A stretch of DNA of 64,000 bases from Mycobacterium sp. IS-1264 (GCF_001954195.1 NZ_MBES01000074.1:124001-188000); one strand, 5' to 3'. Positions 39,649 through 49,155 are shown, numbered from the stretch's first letter. The notes: a model not told the origin generated them from the letters alone. Numbers and translations are program-made.

Positions 39649-40623
39649 TCAGGCCGGCGGTTCGGCCGCGGCGGAGCCGTGCTGCGGTGAAGAATCGGTG
39701 GAATCCTTGACGGACCGCGTCCGCGCCAGCAACCAGTTGCGCAGCCGGTGGGCGTGCGTCGCCGGCGCCGGAAACTCCTCCTGAATCGCGGCGTTGAGTT
39801 CGGCGCCCAGCATGATGGCGAAGCCGCCGAAGAACGCGAACAGCAGGAACGCGATCGGGGTGGACAGCGCGCCGTATGTGTAGCCGGTGCTGGTGATCCA
39901 CGTCAGGTAGAACCGCAGGCCCAGGGTGGCGGTCACGAAGAACGCCGTCGCCAGCACGGCCCCGAACACCAGCCGGTGCGTTGGCAGCGGAACCGGAAGC
40001 GATACCCGATACAGGAGCACGACCCCGACCACCAGGCCGAGAATCAGCGCGGGGTAGTAGCCGTAGCGCAGCACGTTGGCCAAGGAGAACGGGATGTGCT
40101 CGCTCACCTTGCGCGGCCCTATCACCATGACCGGCGCGGCAACTACCGCGAACACCAGCATCACGACGTAGAGAAACAGCGCGAAGAACCGCTGCCGCAC
40201 CGGGTGCCGCAGTGGGGTCTGGTCGTGGGCCTCCACGACGGCGTCGACGTAGGACGAAATCGCCGACGACCCCGCCCACAGCGAGATCACGAAACCCAGC
40301 GACACCACCTCGCCTCGCGCATTGGCGGTGATGTCGCGGATCGTGGGCACGATGATTTCGTTGACCACACTCGACGAGAAAAAGCTGTGCGTCGTGGAGA
40401 TGATGCTTTTTTCGATCGAGGGCAAGGTGTCCCGGCCGAACAGCGGCGCTACGTAGGCCAAGCTGCCCAGCATCCCCAACAGCAGCGGCGGCAGCGAGAG
40501 CGCGGACCAAAAGCCGGCCTGTGCCGACTCCGAAAAGATCGAGTCGTCCCAGCTCTTGGATAGTGTCCGAAGACTGATTCGCCAGATGTGGTGGCGGGAC
40601 GGCCTTGCGATCTGATCGCTCAT
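39649..40623 (-). CDS. YihY/BrkB-family inner membrane protein (Rv2707 type)
   Basis: A 324-residue membrane protein with six hydrophobic segments, including GFWSALSLPPLLLGMLGSL, then FFALFLYVVMLVFAVVAAPV and FGGFAIMLGAELNAAI with the signature Gly/Glu pair of the YihY family. The N-terminus is basic and the C-terminal tail Ser/Pro/Ala-rich. Length equals the M. tuberculosis protein. The family was once linked to serum resistance and wrongly to RNase BN; its real role is unclear. It converges with the DUF3039 gene. Confidence 0.85.
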   Translation of the reverse strand: MSDQIARPSRHHIWRISLRTLSKSWDDSIFSESAQAGFWSALSLPPLLLGMLGSLAYVAPLFGRDTLPSIEKSIISTTHSFFSSSVVNEIIVPTIRDITANARGEVVSLGFVISLWAGSSAISSYVDAVVEAHDQTPLRHPVRQRFFALFLYVVMLVFAVVAAPVMVIGPRKVSEHIPFSLANVLRYGYYPALILGLVVGVVLLYRVSLPVPLPTHRLVFGAVLATAFFVTATLGLRFYLTWITSTGYTYGALSTPIAFLLFAFFGGFAIMLGAELNAAIQEEFPAPATHAHRLRNWLLARTRSVKDSTDSSPQHGSAAAEPPA

Positions 40624-40667
40624 AGGAGTCCAGCATTACCGATCACCGCGCCCGCCCTCCACATTGC

Positions 40668-40701
40668 GGGTGGGTGAGTTGGGCGGGTGGGTGAGTTGGG
40701 C
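40668..40701. repeat. 17-bp tandem duplication between genes
   Basis: GGGTGGGTGAGTTGGGC occurs twice head to tail (40668-40684 and 40685-40701), with 4 bp left before the stop of the small zinc-ribbon gene on the minus strand. The G-rich strand contains GGG runs. Probably a replication-slippage product. Confidence 0.88.
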
Positions 40702-40705
40702 AGAC

Positions 40706-40891
40706 CTAGTTGCCGCTGACCTCCAGCACGGCCGACAGCTCGGTGAGCTTGGCCTCGTGCTCGTTGGCGTGGTGCTGGCAGAAGAGAAGCTCAGCTCCGG
40801 AAGGCAGCTTGGCGCGTACCCGAGCGGCGGCACCGCAGCGGTCGCAGCGGTCTGCTCTAGTCAGCTCGGGACTGGTCAAAGTTGCATTCAT
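40706..40891 (-). CDS. Small conserved Cys/His zinc-ribbon-like protein
   Basis: A 61-residue protein. LTRADRCDRCGAAARVRAKL holds a C-x2-C pair and LLFCQHHANEHEAKL holds a C-x-H-H set, together a plausible zinc site. It belongs to a short protein family widespread in actinobacteria (DUF7455-like) of unknown function. The ATG giving MNATLTSPEL has GGGAGAA 4-10 nt upstream. An upstream in-frame ATG at 40915 is less likely. Such genes are conserved near sigA/sigB, consistent with a basic role in transcription or translation, which is only inference. Confidence 0.78.
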   Translation of the reverse strand: MNATLTSPELTRADRCDRCGAAARVRAKLPSGAELLFCQHHANEHEAKLTELSAVLEVSGN

Positions 40892-41028
40892 GGCTTCTCC
40901 CGTTCCTTCGTACATTCACTGTCTCAGACGTTCGGGGTTTTCGCGTTGTTCCCCGATCGTTATCGGGTGTGTCGTTTCTCACGGGCTTTCCCGCCTGCGT
41001 TTAGGCATTCGCTCTAAGGTGACCGAAC

Positions 41029-41430
41029 GTGACATTCGCTCCCGGCGTGTTGGTGCATTTGTGCGGCGCACAAGCATGGGCGGATGCCCGCGTGCGTGGC
41101 GAGATCCGCCCGGCGGCGCCCGGCTCGGATGCCGGGGAGCGGTTCATCCATCTCTCGACGCCCGACCAGGTGCATTTGCCGGCCAACCGGCTCTACCGTG
41201 GCCGCGACGACCTGGTGCTGCTGCACATCGATCCGGCCCTGTTGGACGCACCCGTGCGGTGGGAACCGGGCGTGCCGACGGATCCCCGGTCGATGTTGTT
41301 TCCGCACCTGTACGGCCCACTCCCGGTGGCGGCTGTGACGAGCGTCACTGCCTACGCGCCGGGGCCCGACGGCACGTTCCCGGCGGTCGGCGGGGGTCAG
41401 GGCACGGAGTCGGCCGGGGAGTCCACGTAG
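41029..41430 (+). CDS. DUF952 family protein (Rv2705c type)
   Basis: A 133-residue DUF952 protein. The pattern VLVHLCGAQAWADARVRGEI, then ERFIHLSTPDQVHLPANRLY and MLFPHLYGPLPVAAV is complete. DUF952 domains share a fold with ADP-ribosyltransferase-like or phosphotransferase-like enzymes, but activity is unproven. The GTG start has TAAGGT (41015-41020) 8 nt upstream, a leaderless candidate. The last 34 bp overlap the convergent RidA gene tail to tail, so the end of one gene is antisense to the other. Confidence 0.82.
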   Translation: MTFAPGVLVHLCGAQAWADARVRGEIRPAAPGSDAGERFIHLSTPDQVHLPANRLYRGRDDLVLLHIDPALLDAPVRWEPGVPTDPRSMLFPHLYGPLPVAAVTSVTAYAPGPDGTFPAVGGGQGTESAGEST

Positions 41431-41792
41431 GCGTCGGCTTCGATCTCCACCAGCAGCTCGGGGGCGATGAGCGCGGCGACCTCGACCATCGTCGCCGCGG
41501 GCCGCACCTCACCGAAGACCTCCGCGTGCACCGCCGCAACCTCGCGCCAGCGGGCGATGTCGGTGACATAAATGCGCGTCCGAATCACGTCGGTGAGCTC
41601 GGCGCCGGCCTGTTGGAGCGCAATCTCGATGCGGCGCAACGCCTCTCGGGTCTGGCCGGCGATGTCGCCCGCCGGCCCGGGCGCCGTTGTCCCGGCCACC
41701 GCCACGTGTGGGCCGACGCGCACGGCGCGCGAGTAGCCGACCACCCCCTCGAATTCGGAGCCGGAAGAGACGACTTTTCGGTCGGCTGACAT
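41397..41792 (-). CDS. RidA/YjgF-family protein (Rv2704 type)
   Basis: A 131-residue RidA-family protein, which usually hydrolyses reactive enamine/imine intermediates from PLP enzymes. Conserved parts are YSRAVRVGPHVAVAGTTAPG, then the helix TREALRRIEIALQQAGAELT and DVIRTRIYVTDI. The Arg of the active RidA type is in VIRTRIYVTD. The usual C-terminal PPR-less end (VEIEADAYVDSP) suggests an Rid subgroup beyond RidA itself. The ATG has TAGGGT (41799-41804, minus strand) 6 nt upstream, a leaderless signature. Confidence 0.85.
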   Translation of the reverse strand: MSADRKVVSSGSEFEGVVGYSRAVRVGPHVAVAGTTAPGPAGDIAGQTREALRRIEIALQQAGAELTDVIRTRIYVTDIARWREVAAVHAEVFGEVRPAATMVEVAALIAPELLVEIEADAYVDSPADSVP

Positions 41793-41886
41793 ACGGTCAC
41801 CCTAATCCACCGATGAGCCGACGAAACATGTTGGACGGCAGGCGATTAAGCTCGGCGGCACGGATTGCCCGGCGGAGGGAGCGGTG

Positions 41887-42300
41887 ATGACCACACGCGG
41901 CATCTCCGAGGACGCGCTGCTCGCGCAGGAGGCGTGCTTCGCGCGGGCATTCGCCGAGAGCGATCCGGCGATCGCGCGGGACCTCTATCAACCCGACGTG
42001 GTGTATGTGAGTCCCACGGTGCGTCTTTTCGACTGGCCCGCCGAGATCGAAGGCATCGAGCGCACGCTCGAGTTCATCGCGCTCACCATCCGTGGCTGCT
42101 CGGCCATCCGCTACGAGGCGACCGAGCGGGCGATCGCGCCCGGCGGGGACGTCGCGTTCGTGCGCGTGCGGTTCGACTGGGATTCAGGTGGCCAACGCCT
42201 GCGCTCGACGTATGTGGTCGTCTACCGTTACCGCGGCGGCCTGATCGCCCGCCAGGAGCTCTATTACGACCCGAGCGGGGCGCTGCAGCGGCTCGCCTAG
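41887..42300 (+). CDS. SnoaL-like (NTF2-fold) protein
   Basis: A 137-residue cone-fold protein of the SnoaL/DUF4440 type. It opens with the helix SEDALLAQEACFARAFAES followed by LYQPDVVYVSPTVRLFDWP, and ends in the strands TYVVVYRYRGGLIARQELYY. A role in binding or isomerising a small hydrophobic ligand is typical of the fold; catalytic residues are not recognisable. GGAGGGA at 41874-41880 is 6 nt before the ATG. It is the first gene of a four-gene accessory stretch that separates RidA from sigA; I recall these two being neighbours in M. tuberculosis. Confidence 0.72.
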   Translation: MTTRGISEDALLAQEACFARAFAESDPAIARDLYQPDVVYVSPTVRLFDWPAEIEGIERTLEFIALTIRGCSAIRYEATERAIAPGGDVAFVRVRFDWDSGGQRLRSTYVVVYRYRGGLIARQELYYDPSGALQRLA

Positions 42301-42342
42301 CCGGATGCGCGCCGGCCGCGGGTCTGGGACACTCGAGGGGTC

Positions 42343-42699
42343 ATGAAACTTCGCTCCGCAGTGGCAAGCGCGGTAGTCCTGATCGGCCTCGCCGCCCCGG
42401 CCTACGCCGACGACGGCGATGGTGAGGGCGGGGACGTCGGCACCGACAAAGCCTTCCTCGCGGAACTCCAACAGGCCGGTCTGACCTACCAGGACCCGAA
42501 TAGTGCCGTGGCCGCTGGGAAATCGGTCTGCCAGCTCGTCGACGAGGGAAAGTCCGCCGCGGAGATCATCACCGAACTGCGCAACCGCAACCCGTCGTTC
42601 CAGGGGACGAGCGCCGCGAAGTTCACCGCACTCGCGGCCGCCGCTTACTGCCCCCAGTACATGTCCGGCGGCGGCCTGACCGACGGGGCCGGGCGCTAG
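42343..42699 (+). CDS. Secreted DUF732 family protein
   Basis: A 118-residue exported protein. The signal peptide MKLRSAVASAVVLIGLAAPAYA is cut before DDGDGEGG. The mature part carries the DUF732 pattern FLAELQQAGLTYQDPNSAVA, then Cys in SVCQLVDEGKSAAEII and in AAAYCPQYM, forming a probable disulfide. DUF732 proteins are abundant, small, secreted mycobacterial proteins of unknown function. Upstream GAGGGG serves as ribosome site. It is one of three exported proteins in this cluster. Confidence 0.82.
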   Translation: MKLRSAVASAVVLIGLAAPAYADDGDGEGGDVGTDKAFLAELQQAGLTYQDPNSAVAAGKSVCQLVDEGKSAAEIITELRNRNPSFQGTSAAKFTALAAAAYCPQYMSGGGLTDGAGR

Positions 42700-42787
42700 C
42701 GCCGGGCGCGGCGTGGATGCTTTCAGCGCGACTTTCGCTGTCCTGCACGAAAAGTGACGTAGCCTGGGTCAGGGAAGGAGTCCACGC

Positions 42788-43126
42788 ATGCCCACACTGT
42801 CGTTGACCAGACTTGCCGTAGCGGTTGGTGGTCTGACACTGGCGTTGACCGCCGGCGTCGGCGTCGCGTCCGCGGATCCCGATCTGGGTCCGGCCGTCAA
42901 CACCACCTGCACCTATGACCAGCTCGTGGCCGCATTGAACGCGCAAGACCCGACGATCGCCGCCTTTTTCAACTCGTCACCGCAGATGCAGTCCGGACTG
43001 CGTGACTTCCTCGCCTCGCCACCCGATCGGCGGAGGCAAATCGCCCACGACATCGTGAACGGTCCACATGCCGGACCGTACATCCCAGTTCTGCAGCGGA
43101 CCTTCGCTACCTGCAACAACTTCTGA
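42788..43126 (+). CDS. Secreted hemophore-related (Rv0203-like) small protein
   Basis: A 112-residue exported protein. The signal peptide (LAVAVGGLTLALTAGVGVASA) is followed by DPDLGPAVNTTCTYDQLVAAL and the helix AFFNSSPQMQSGLRDFLASPP, ending in LQRTFATCNNF. The two Cys residues bracket a small helical domain, the layout of the mycobacterial hemophore-related family whose best known member carries heme. Whether this copy binds heme is unproven; no clear Tyr/His pair is evident. AAGGAG (42775-42780) is 7 nt before the ATG and TAGCCT (42760-42765) is a possible -10. Confidence 0.8.
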   Translation: MPTLSLTRLAVAVGGLTLALTAGVGVASADPDLGPAVNTTCTYDQLVAALNAQDPTIAAFFNSSPQMQSGLRDFLASPPDRRRQIAHDIVNGPHAGPYIPVLQRTFATCNNF

Positions 43127-43141
43127 GCGAGGCTCGCTCAA

Positions 43142-43870
43142 TCAGTTGACGCAAGAACCGGTCGCCGCCGCGGTGGTGTTGCCGATGTTCTGCAGTTCGC
43201 CCGACACCTCGTTAGCGGTCAGCGCGTACCCGGTTCCGGCGTCGTCGACTGCCGCGCCGAACACCACCCCGAGCACGTGTCCGTTGAGGTCGACCATCGG
43301 TCCACCGGAATCGCCTTGGCGCACAGTGCCCCTGATCGTGTACACCTGGCGGGTTATCGTCGTCGTGCGATAAATGTCGGGCCCGGTGAGTTCGATGACC
43401 TCCCGGATACGCGCCGGCGTGGCCTCAAATGACGAGTCATCGGGGAAGCCCATCACCAGCGCGTCGGTGCCAGTGGCGGCCGGGGCGTTAGCGAAGGCCA
43501 GCGGCGGCGCCGGAAGGCCGGGCACAGTCAAAATCGAAATGTCGACGCGCGGGTTGTAGGACACCACGGTGGCGTCGTAGGACGTGCCGTCGGTGTCTTG
43601 CACGGTCACGCTGTCGGAGCCGGCGACCACATGTGCATTTGACATCACGGTGTGGTCGGCGACCACAAACCCGCTGCCTTCCTGTTCCTTCTGACACGAA
43701 GGCGCGACGGCACGGACTGTAACCACGCTCGACTTCGTCGCGGCGACTACGGGATTGTTGGCGAGGTCTGCGTCGGGGGTGTCGACGATCCCGCAGCCGG
43801 AGACCGCCGTCGCGGCCACAAGCAACATGAACGCCGTCGGAGCCGCTACCGCCCCACGCGTTCGGCGCAC
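43142..43870 (-). CDS. Lipoprotein serine protease, MarP/DegP-like trypsin fold
   Basis: A 242-residue secreted protease. The signal peptide (TAFMLLVAATAVSGC) ends in a lipobox. The trypsin-like triad is His in VMSNAHVVAG, Asp in NPRVDISILTVPG and Ser in RQGDSGGPMVD. The motif spacing resembles the periplasmic acid-resistance protease MarP, but there is no transmembrane anchor. The GTG at 43870 lies 8 nt after GGAGGG; a GTG two codons upstream (43876) would be too close to it. It converges with the hemophore-like gene. I recall no M. tuberculosis gene at this place. Confidence 0.82.
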   Translation of the reverse strand: MRRTRGAVAAPTAFMLLVAATAVSGCGIVDTPDADLANNPVVAATKSSVVTVRAVAPSCQKEQEGSGFVVADHTVMSNAHVVAGSDSVTVQDTDGTSYDATVVSYNPRVDISILTVPGLPAPPLAFANAPAATGTDALVMGFPDDSSFEATPARIREVIELTGPDIYRTTTITRQVYTIRGTVRQGDSGGPMVDLNGHVLGVVFGAAVDDAGTGYALTANEVSGELQNIGNTTAAATGSCVN

Positions 43871-44013
43871 GGGCACATCCCTCCGTTACCAACTCCGCCG
43901 ACCACCTGGGAGGTGTACCCCGTTCGAAGCGACCGTAACGGGAGCCCAATCGACAAAAAGAGCCGCCGCGCGAGTACGGGATGATGTGGTCGGCGGGCGT
44001 GCCCAGTTCGGTG

Positions 44014-45552
<1,539 letters not shown>

Positions 45553-45685
45553 GTACACCCCTTCGGTTGGGCTCACTTCCGGTGGGTCTGGGCATGGTGG
45601 ACCGAAAGTGTCTGCTATGTCGAATGTCGGCGTTGATCTCGGCGTGAGTACTGGCACGCTATCGGTCGGGCGGTCGCCGGTGACC

Positions 45686-45691
45686 ATTGTA
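45686..45691 (-). promoter_or_regulatory. Possible -10 of sigA
   Basis: TACAAT on the minus strand is a near-consensus -10. It would give a leader of about 130 nt before the sigA GTG. No matching -35 is obvious. The 177-bp gap to ppgK shows no other feature. Confidence 0.4.
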
Positions 45692-45729
45692 ACGACAGTG
45701 CGCGCTTGTACCGGCCCACCGGGCGAAAA

Positions 45730-46539
45730 TCAGTGCGTCACGTCGGACGTAGACGCCATCGCCGCGCCGACGATGCCGGCGCTGTTGAGTAGGGCCGCGG
45801 CCACCACCGGGGTGCGGTTTGTCAGCAGGGGCAGCCATTTGTCCGCCTTGCGGCTGATGCCGCCGCCGGCGATGAACAGGTCGGGCCACATCGCGTTCTC
45901 GATGGCGACCAGCACCCGGCTCACCTGCTTGGCCCACTTCTCGTAGCTCCAGTCGTTGCGCTCCTTGACCGACGACGCCGCCCGTTGCTCGGCTTCCTTG
46001 CCGCCGACCTCCAGGTGGCCGAATTCGGTGTTGGGGATCAGCGTCCCGTTATGGATGACCGCGGACCCGATCCCGGTTCCGAACGTCAGCAGCACCACCA
46101 AGCCCGAGTGTCCTTTGCCCGCCCCATACCGCTCTTCGGCGAGGCCCGCGGCGTCGGCGTCGTTGAGAACCGTGACCTCCTGGCCGTCGAGCTCGGCGGA
46201 GATGACGTCGCGGGCGTTTGTCCCGATCCACGACTTGTCCACGTTGGCCGCCGTGTGGACGATGCCATGGGTGACGACGCCGGGGTAGGTCACCCCGAGC
46301 GGGCCGGTCCAGCCGAATTCGTTGACGACCGCCGCGATGGTCTTGGCGACGGCCGGCGGTGTGGCCGGTTGGGGGGTCAACAGCTTGAACCGGTCGCCGA
46401 TCAGCTGTCCGGTGTCCATGTCAACGATTCCGCCCTTGATTCCGCTGCCGCCGACGTCGATGCCAAATCCACGACGTTGCGGTGTGCCGCCCGCCGCGTC
46501 GGTGGCGGGCGTGTCCGTGGTCGAGTCGGTGCTGGTCAT
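45730..46539 (-). CDS. ppgK: Polyphosphate/ATP glucokinase
   Basis: A 269-residue ROK-family glucokinase that uses polyphosphate or ATP. The phosphate motif is FGIDVGGSGIKGG. The catalytic Asp is in VLNDADAAGLAEERYG, the second phosphate segment is LLTFGTGIGSA, and the ROK signature region is FGHLEVGGKEAEQRA. GAGGAG lies 5 nt before the ATG. The upstream open frame overlaps the suhB region and is discarded. The position between sigA and suhB is as in M. tuberculosis. Confidence 0.94.
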   Translation of the reverse strand: MTSTDSTTDTPATDAAGGTPQRRGFGIDVGGSGIKGGIVDMDTGQLIGDRFKLLTPQPATPPAVAKTIAAVVNEFGWTGPLGVTYPGVVTHGIVHTAANVDKSWIGTNARDVISAELDGQEVTVLNDADAAGLAEERYGAGKGHSGLVVLLTFGTGIGSAVIHNGTLIPNTEFGHLEVGGKEAEQRAASSVKERNDWSYEKWAKQVSRVLVAIENAMWPDLFIAGGGISRKADKWLPLLTNRTPVVAAALLNSAGIVGAAMASTSDVTH

Positions 46540-46618
46540 CGAATCTCCTCGGCGAGACTTGCGCTGTGAGCTCACCTTAGCCCCGCCGCGGCGGCGGCGA
46601 CTGTGATGCGATAGGCGG

Positions 46619-47491
46619 GTGACGCGATATGACGGCGACCCCGCGCCGCTACGTTCCGTCGCCGAGACCCTGGCCGCCGAGGCCGCCGAGTTCGTGCGCG
46701 CTCGCCGCGCCGAGGTGTTCGGTGCCGCGGCCGGCGCCCCCGACAGCGGCGCGGTGCGCTCGAAAAGCACCCCGACCGATCCGGTAACGGTGGTCGACAC
46801 CGAAACCGAACGGCTGTTGCGCGACCGGTTGGCCCAATTACGGCCTGGGGAACCGATTCTCGGCGAGGAGGGTGGCGGGCCGACCGGCTCGGCGGCCACC
46901 GCCGACACGGTCACCTGGGTGCTGGACCCCATCGACGGAACGGTGAATTTCGTCTACGGCATCCCGGCCTACGCGGTCTCGGTCGCGGTTCAGGTCGACG
47001 GTGCGTCGGTGGCGGGAGCCGTCGCGGACGTCGTCGCCGGCCGGGTGTACTCGGCGGCTAACGGCCTCGGCGCCCACGTCACCGACGGGCGCGGGACGCG
47101 GGAGTTGCGGTGCAGCGCCGTCGACAACTTGTCGATGGCGTTGCTGGGCACCGGTTTCGGCTATTCGAGGCGGCGCCGCGCCACCCAGGCGACGCTGTTG
47201 GCGCGGATGTTGCCGGTGGTCCGCGACGTGCGCCGGATCGGTTCCGCCGCATTGGATTTGTGCATGGTCGCGGCCGGCCGGCTGGACGCGTTCTACGAGC
47301 ACGGGCTGCAGGTCTGGGACTCCGCCGCGGGGGCCCTGATCGCCGCCGAAGCGGGGGCCCGGGTGCTGCTGCCGGCGCCGAACGGATCGGTCGGTGGCAC
47401 CGGATTGGTGGTCGCGGCCGCCCCCGGCATCGCCGACGAGCTGCTGGCGGCGCTCGAGCGGTTCAACGGCCTGGAACCGATCCCGGACTGA
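46619..47491 (+). CDS. suhB: Inositol-1-monophosphatase SuhB
   Basis: A 290-residue Mg2+-dependent inositol monophosphatase feeding inositol to phosphatidylinositol lipids and mycothiol. The family motifs are ILGEEGGGP for the first metal Glu, WVLDPIDGTVNFVYG and VWDSAAGALIAAEAGA. Length equals the M. tuberculosis SuhB. Start GTG; no Shine-Dalgarno or clear TANNNT is visible, so the exact start is a little uncertain. It is divergent from ppgK with a 79-bp gap and converges with cei. Confidence 0.93.
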   Translation: MTRYDGDPAPLRSVAETLAAEAAEFVRARRAEVFGAAAGAPDSGAVRSKSTPTDPVTVVDTETERLLRDRLAQLRPGEPILGEEGGGPTGSAATADTVTWVLDPIDGTVNFVYGIPAYAVSVAVQVDGASVAGAVADVVAGRVYSAANGLGAHVTDGRGTRELRCSAVDNLSMALLGTGFGYSRRRRATQATLLARMLPVVRDVRRIGSAALDLCMVAAGRLDAFYEHGLQVWDSAAGALIAAEAGARVLLPAPNGSVGGTGLVVAAAPGIADELLAALERFNGLEPIPD

Positions 47492-47505
47492 GCGCGCCGG
47501 GGGAT

Positions 47506-48156
47506 TCAGCAGCTGCTGGCGTGAATCTTTTGCAGCAGCGCGGGATCCGATGCGTCGGCGGCGCCCGGGCGCAGGCCGGCGAGCACGGTGTCGATGTCGT
47601 CGTTGTGCGCGAGCCCGGAGAAGTCGGTGCCGACGGCGAGGTCGACGGTTTCGTCGGCTCGGTTGTCGTTGAACAGCTCCGTGCACGGCGCCACCAGCCA
47701 CACCGCCGCCGCGGCGGCCTGCCCGGCCGTCCCGAACCGGATCTGGCCCGGGCAGTTCAGTCGGGTGCCCGCGTAAATCGGGTCGTTGGCGGCCGTCGGC
47801 GCGGCGAAGCCCAGATCCTTCAGCGCGCCCGCCACGTCGGCGGCCTGACCGCCCCGGCCGCTGGCGTTGAGGACGCGGACCTTCGTGTCGGTGAGCTTGG
47901 CCGGTGTGACGTCCGCCATGGCGGATCGCGACATCTGTTCACCGAGCTGCGGCGTCGCGGATCCCTCCTTCTGCGGGGGCGGGTTGCACACGGCGACCTC
48001 GTGCACCTTGGCGGGCCGGGTCAGCGCGATCGTCCACGCCACGCCCGTCGCCACAACCAGGAAAATCAGCACCACGATCGCGGGGCGGGGATTGCGTCGC
48101 CGAAAGGGCCGACCGTGCTTGTCAAAGGCGGTACCCTCGGTGATTTGTGCGACCAC
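47506..48156 (-). CDS. cei: Cell-envelope integrity protein Cei (LytR_C domain)
   Basis: A 216-residue membrane protein needed for envelope integrity and virulence in M. tuberculosis (Rv2700). A short basic N-terminus is followed by one transmembrane helix (about 26-46, AIVVLIFLVVATGVAWTIAL). The outside part carries a LytR_C domain (KVRVLNASGRGGQAADVAGA, then ALKDLGF). Two Cys pairs (VCNPPP, NCPGQ, PCTEL, ASSC) probably form disulfides. The GTG has TAGAGT (48163-48168, minus strand) 6 nt upstream, a leaderless signature. Confidence 0.92.
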   Translation of the reverse strand: MVAQITEGTAFDKHGRPFRRRNPRPAIVVLIFLVVATGVAWTIALTRPAKVHEVAVCNPPPQKEGSATPQLGEQMSRSAMADVTPAKLTDTKVRVLNASGRGGQAADVAGALKDLGFAAPTAANDPIYAGTRLNCPGQIRFGTAGQAAAAAVWLVAPCTELFNDNRADETVDLAVGTDFSGLAHNDDIDTVLAGLRPGAADASDPALLQKIHASSC

Positions 48157-48220
48157 AGGTGCACTCTAGCGGCACCCCAAACGCACTGTTTAGAGGCGAA
48201 CACAAGGGTCAATCCGGGGG

Positions 48221-48236
48221 TGTGACGTAAATCACA
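48221..48236. promoter_or_regulatory. CRP (cAMP receptor) binding site between cei and the DUF4193 gene
   Basis: TGTGACGTAAATCACA is a perfect TGTGA-N6-TCACA palindrome, the binding pattern of mycobacterial CRP. It lies about 110 bp before the DUF4193 start and 65 bp from the cei start. In the remaining bases of the 188-bp gap I see only the cei -10. Confidence 0.8.
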
Positions 48237-48344
48237 ACTTAATGGGCCGTGATCCGGGCACGAATCATTTGGTGGATGCGTTCGACGCTGGTACAAAGCG
48301 TTCCTTGGGTAACGCGGGAACGCGGGCATAGAGGGGATAGGACG

Positions 48345-48647
48345 ATGCCTACCGACTATGACGCTCCACGGCGCACCGAGACGGACGACGTCTCGGAGGA
48401 TTCGCTGGAGGAGCTCAAAGCACGACGGAACGAAGCGGCGTCTGCCGTCGTCGACGTGGACGAATCCGAATCCGCCGAGTCTTTCGAACTGCCTGGCGCC
48501 GACCTCTCCGGTGAAGAGCTCTCGGTACGCGTTATTCCGAAGCAGGCCGACGAGTTCACCTGCTCGAGTTGCTTTTTGGTGCAACACCGCAGTCGGCTCG
48601 CCAGCGAAAAGAACGGCGTGATGATCTGTACCGACTGCGCGGCCTGA
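48345..48647 (+). CDS. DUF4193 family zinc-ribbon protein (Rv2699c type)
   Basis: A 100-residue acidic protein. The N-terminal half is Asp/Glu-rich (DDVSEDSLEELKARRNE). The C-terminal half holds two CxxC pairs, FTCSSCFLVQ and MICTDCAA, a probable zinc ribbon. The length equals the M. tuberculosis homolog. A broad actinobacterial family of unknown function. The ATG is preceded by GAGGGGATAGGACG; the long leader and the CRP palindrome suggest cAMP control. Confidence 0.87.
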   Translation: MPTDYDAPRRTETDDVSEDSLEELKARRNEAASAVVDVDESESAESFELPGADLSGEELSVRVIPKQADEFTCSSCFLVQHRSRLASEKNGVMICTDCAA

Positions 48648-48653
48648 GCCAGG

Positions 48654-49130
48654 TCAGCTCCGCAATGCGGACAGCACCCGCTCCGGGTGACGGCAGCTCA
48701 CCAGCCAGTACGGCGTCGGGTCGTCTGGGTCATCGAGGACCAGGAGGATCAGCGGGCCAACCCACGCCCGATGCACCACGTAGGCCGCCGGGTCGAGCTG
48801 GCGCCCCAGTGCCGCCGACTTCGCCGAGCGCGCTATTTCCGCGGACCGGGCGATCACGGTGACCGGCAGATGCGCGTCGCCCGCCCACATTTCGACCCCG
48901 TCGGCGCCGGCGGTGACTTTGATCTCGACGCGGCCCAGCCACAACAGCGCGGCGGCCGCCACCGCGAACAGGGCGACGAAAGGCAGCCACGCGGGTAGGG
49001 AGCGAACACCGAGGTTGACTTCGAAGGCGATGAGCCCGGCCAGGCCGAAACCCAGTGGCCACCACCACCATGGAACCCACAGCCGTTCGCGATATCGCAC
49101 GCTGTGTGGTGCGACGCGCGTACTAGACAC
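48654..49130 (-). CDS. DUF3093 family membrane protein (Rv2698 type)
   Basis: A 158-residue protein with two N-terminal transmembrane helices (VPWWWWPLGFGLAGLIAF and LPAWLPFVALFAVAAAALLWL) and a soluble C-terminal region (GRVEIKVTAGADGVEMWAGD). It is a DUF3093 member of unknown function. The GTG at 49130 has TACCCT (49138-49143, minus strand) 7 nt upstream, so it is preferred over the GTG at 49166, which would overlap the dut start. It is divergent from dut; the two predicted -10 elements overlap. Confidence 0.83.
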   Translation of the reverse strand: MSSTRVAPHSVRYRERLWVPWWWWPLGFGLAGLIAFEVNLGVRSLPAWLPFVALFAVAAAALLWLGRVEIKVTAGADGVEMWAGDAHLPVTVIARSAEIARSAKSAALGRQLDPAAYVVHRAWVGPLILLVLDDPDDPTPYWLVSCRHPERVLSALRS

Positions 49131-49137
49131 GCGGTCA

Positions 49138-49147
49138 AGGGTAATCT
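49138..49147. promoter_or_regulatory. Overlapping divergent -10 elements of DUF3093 gene and dut
   Basis: TACCCT on the minus strand (49138-49143) and TAATCT on the plus strand (49142-49147) share two bases. They end 7 nt and 8 nt before the respective GTG starts. RNA polymerase can occupy only one at a time. Confidence 0.5.
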
Positions 49148-49155
49148 GTGGCCCC

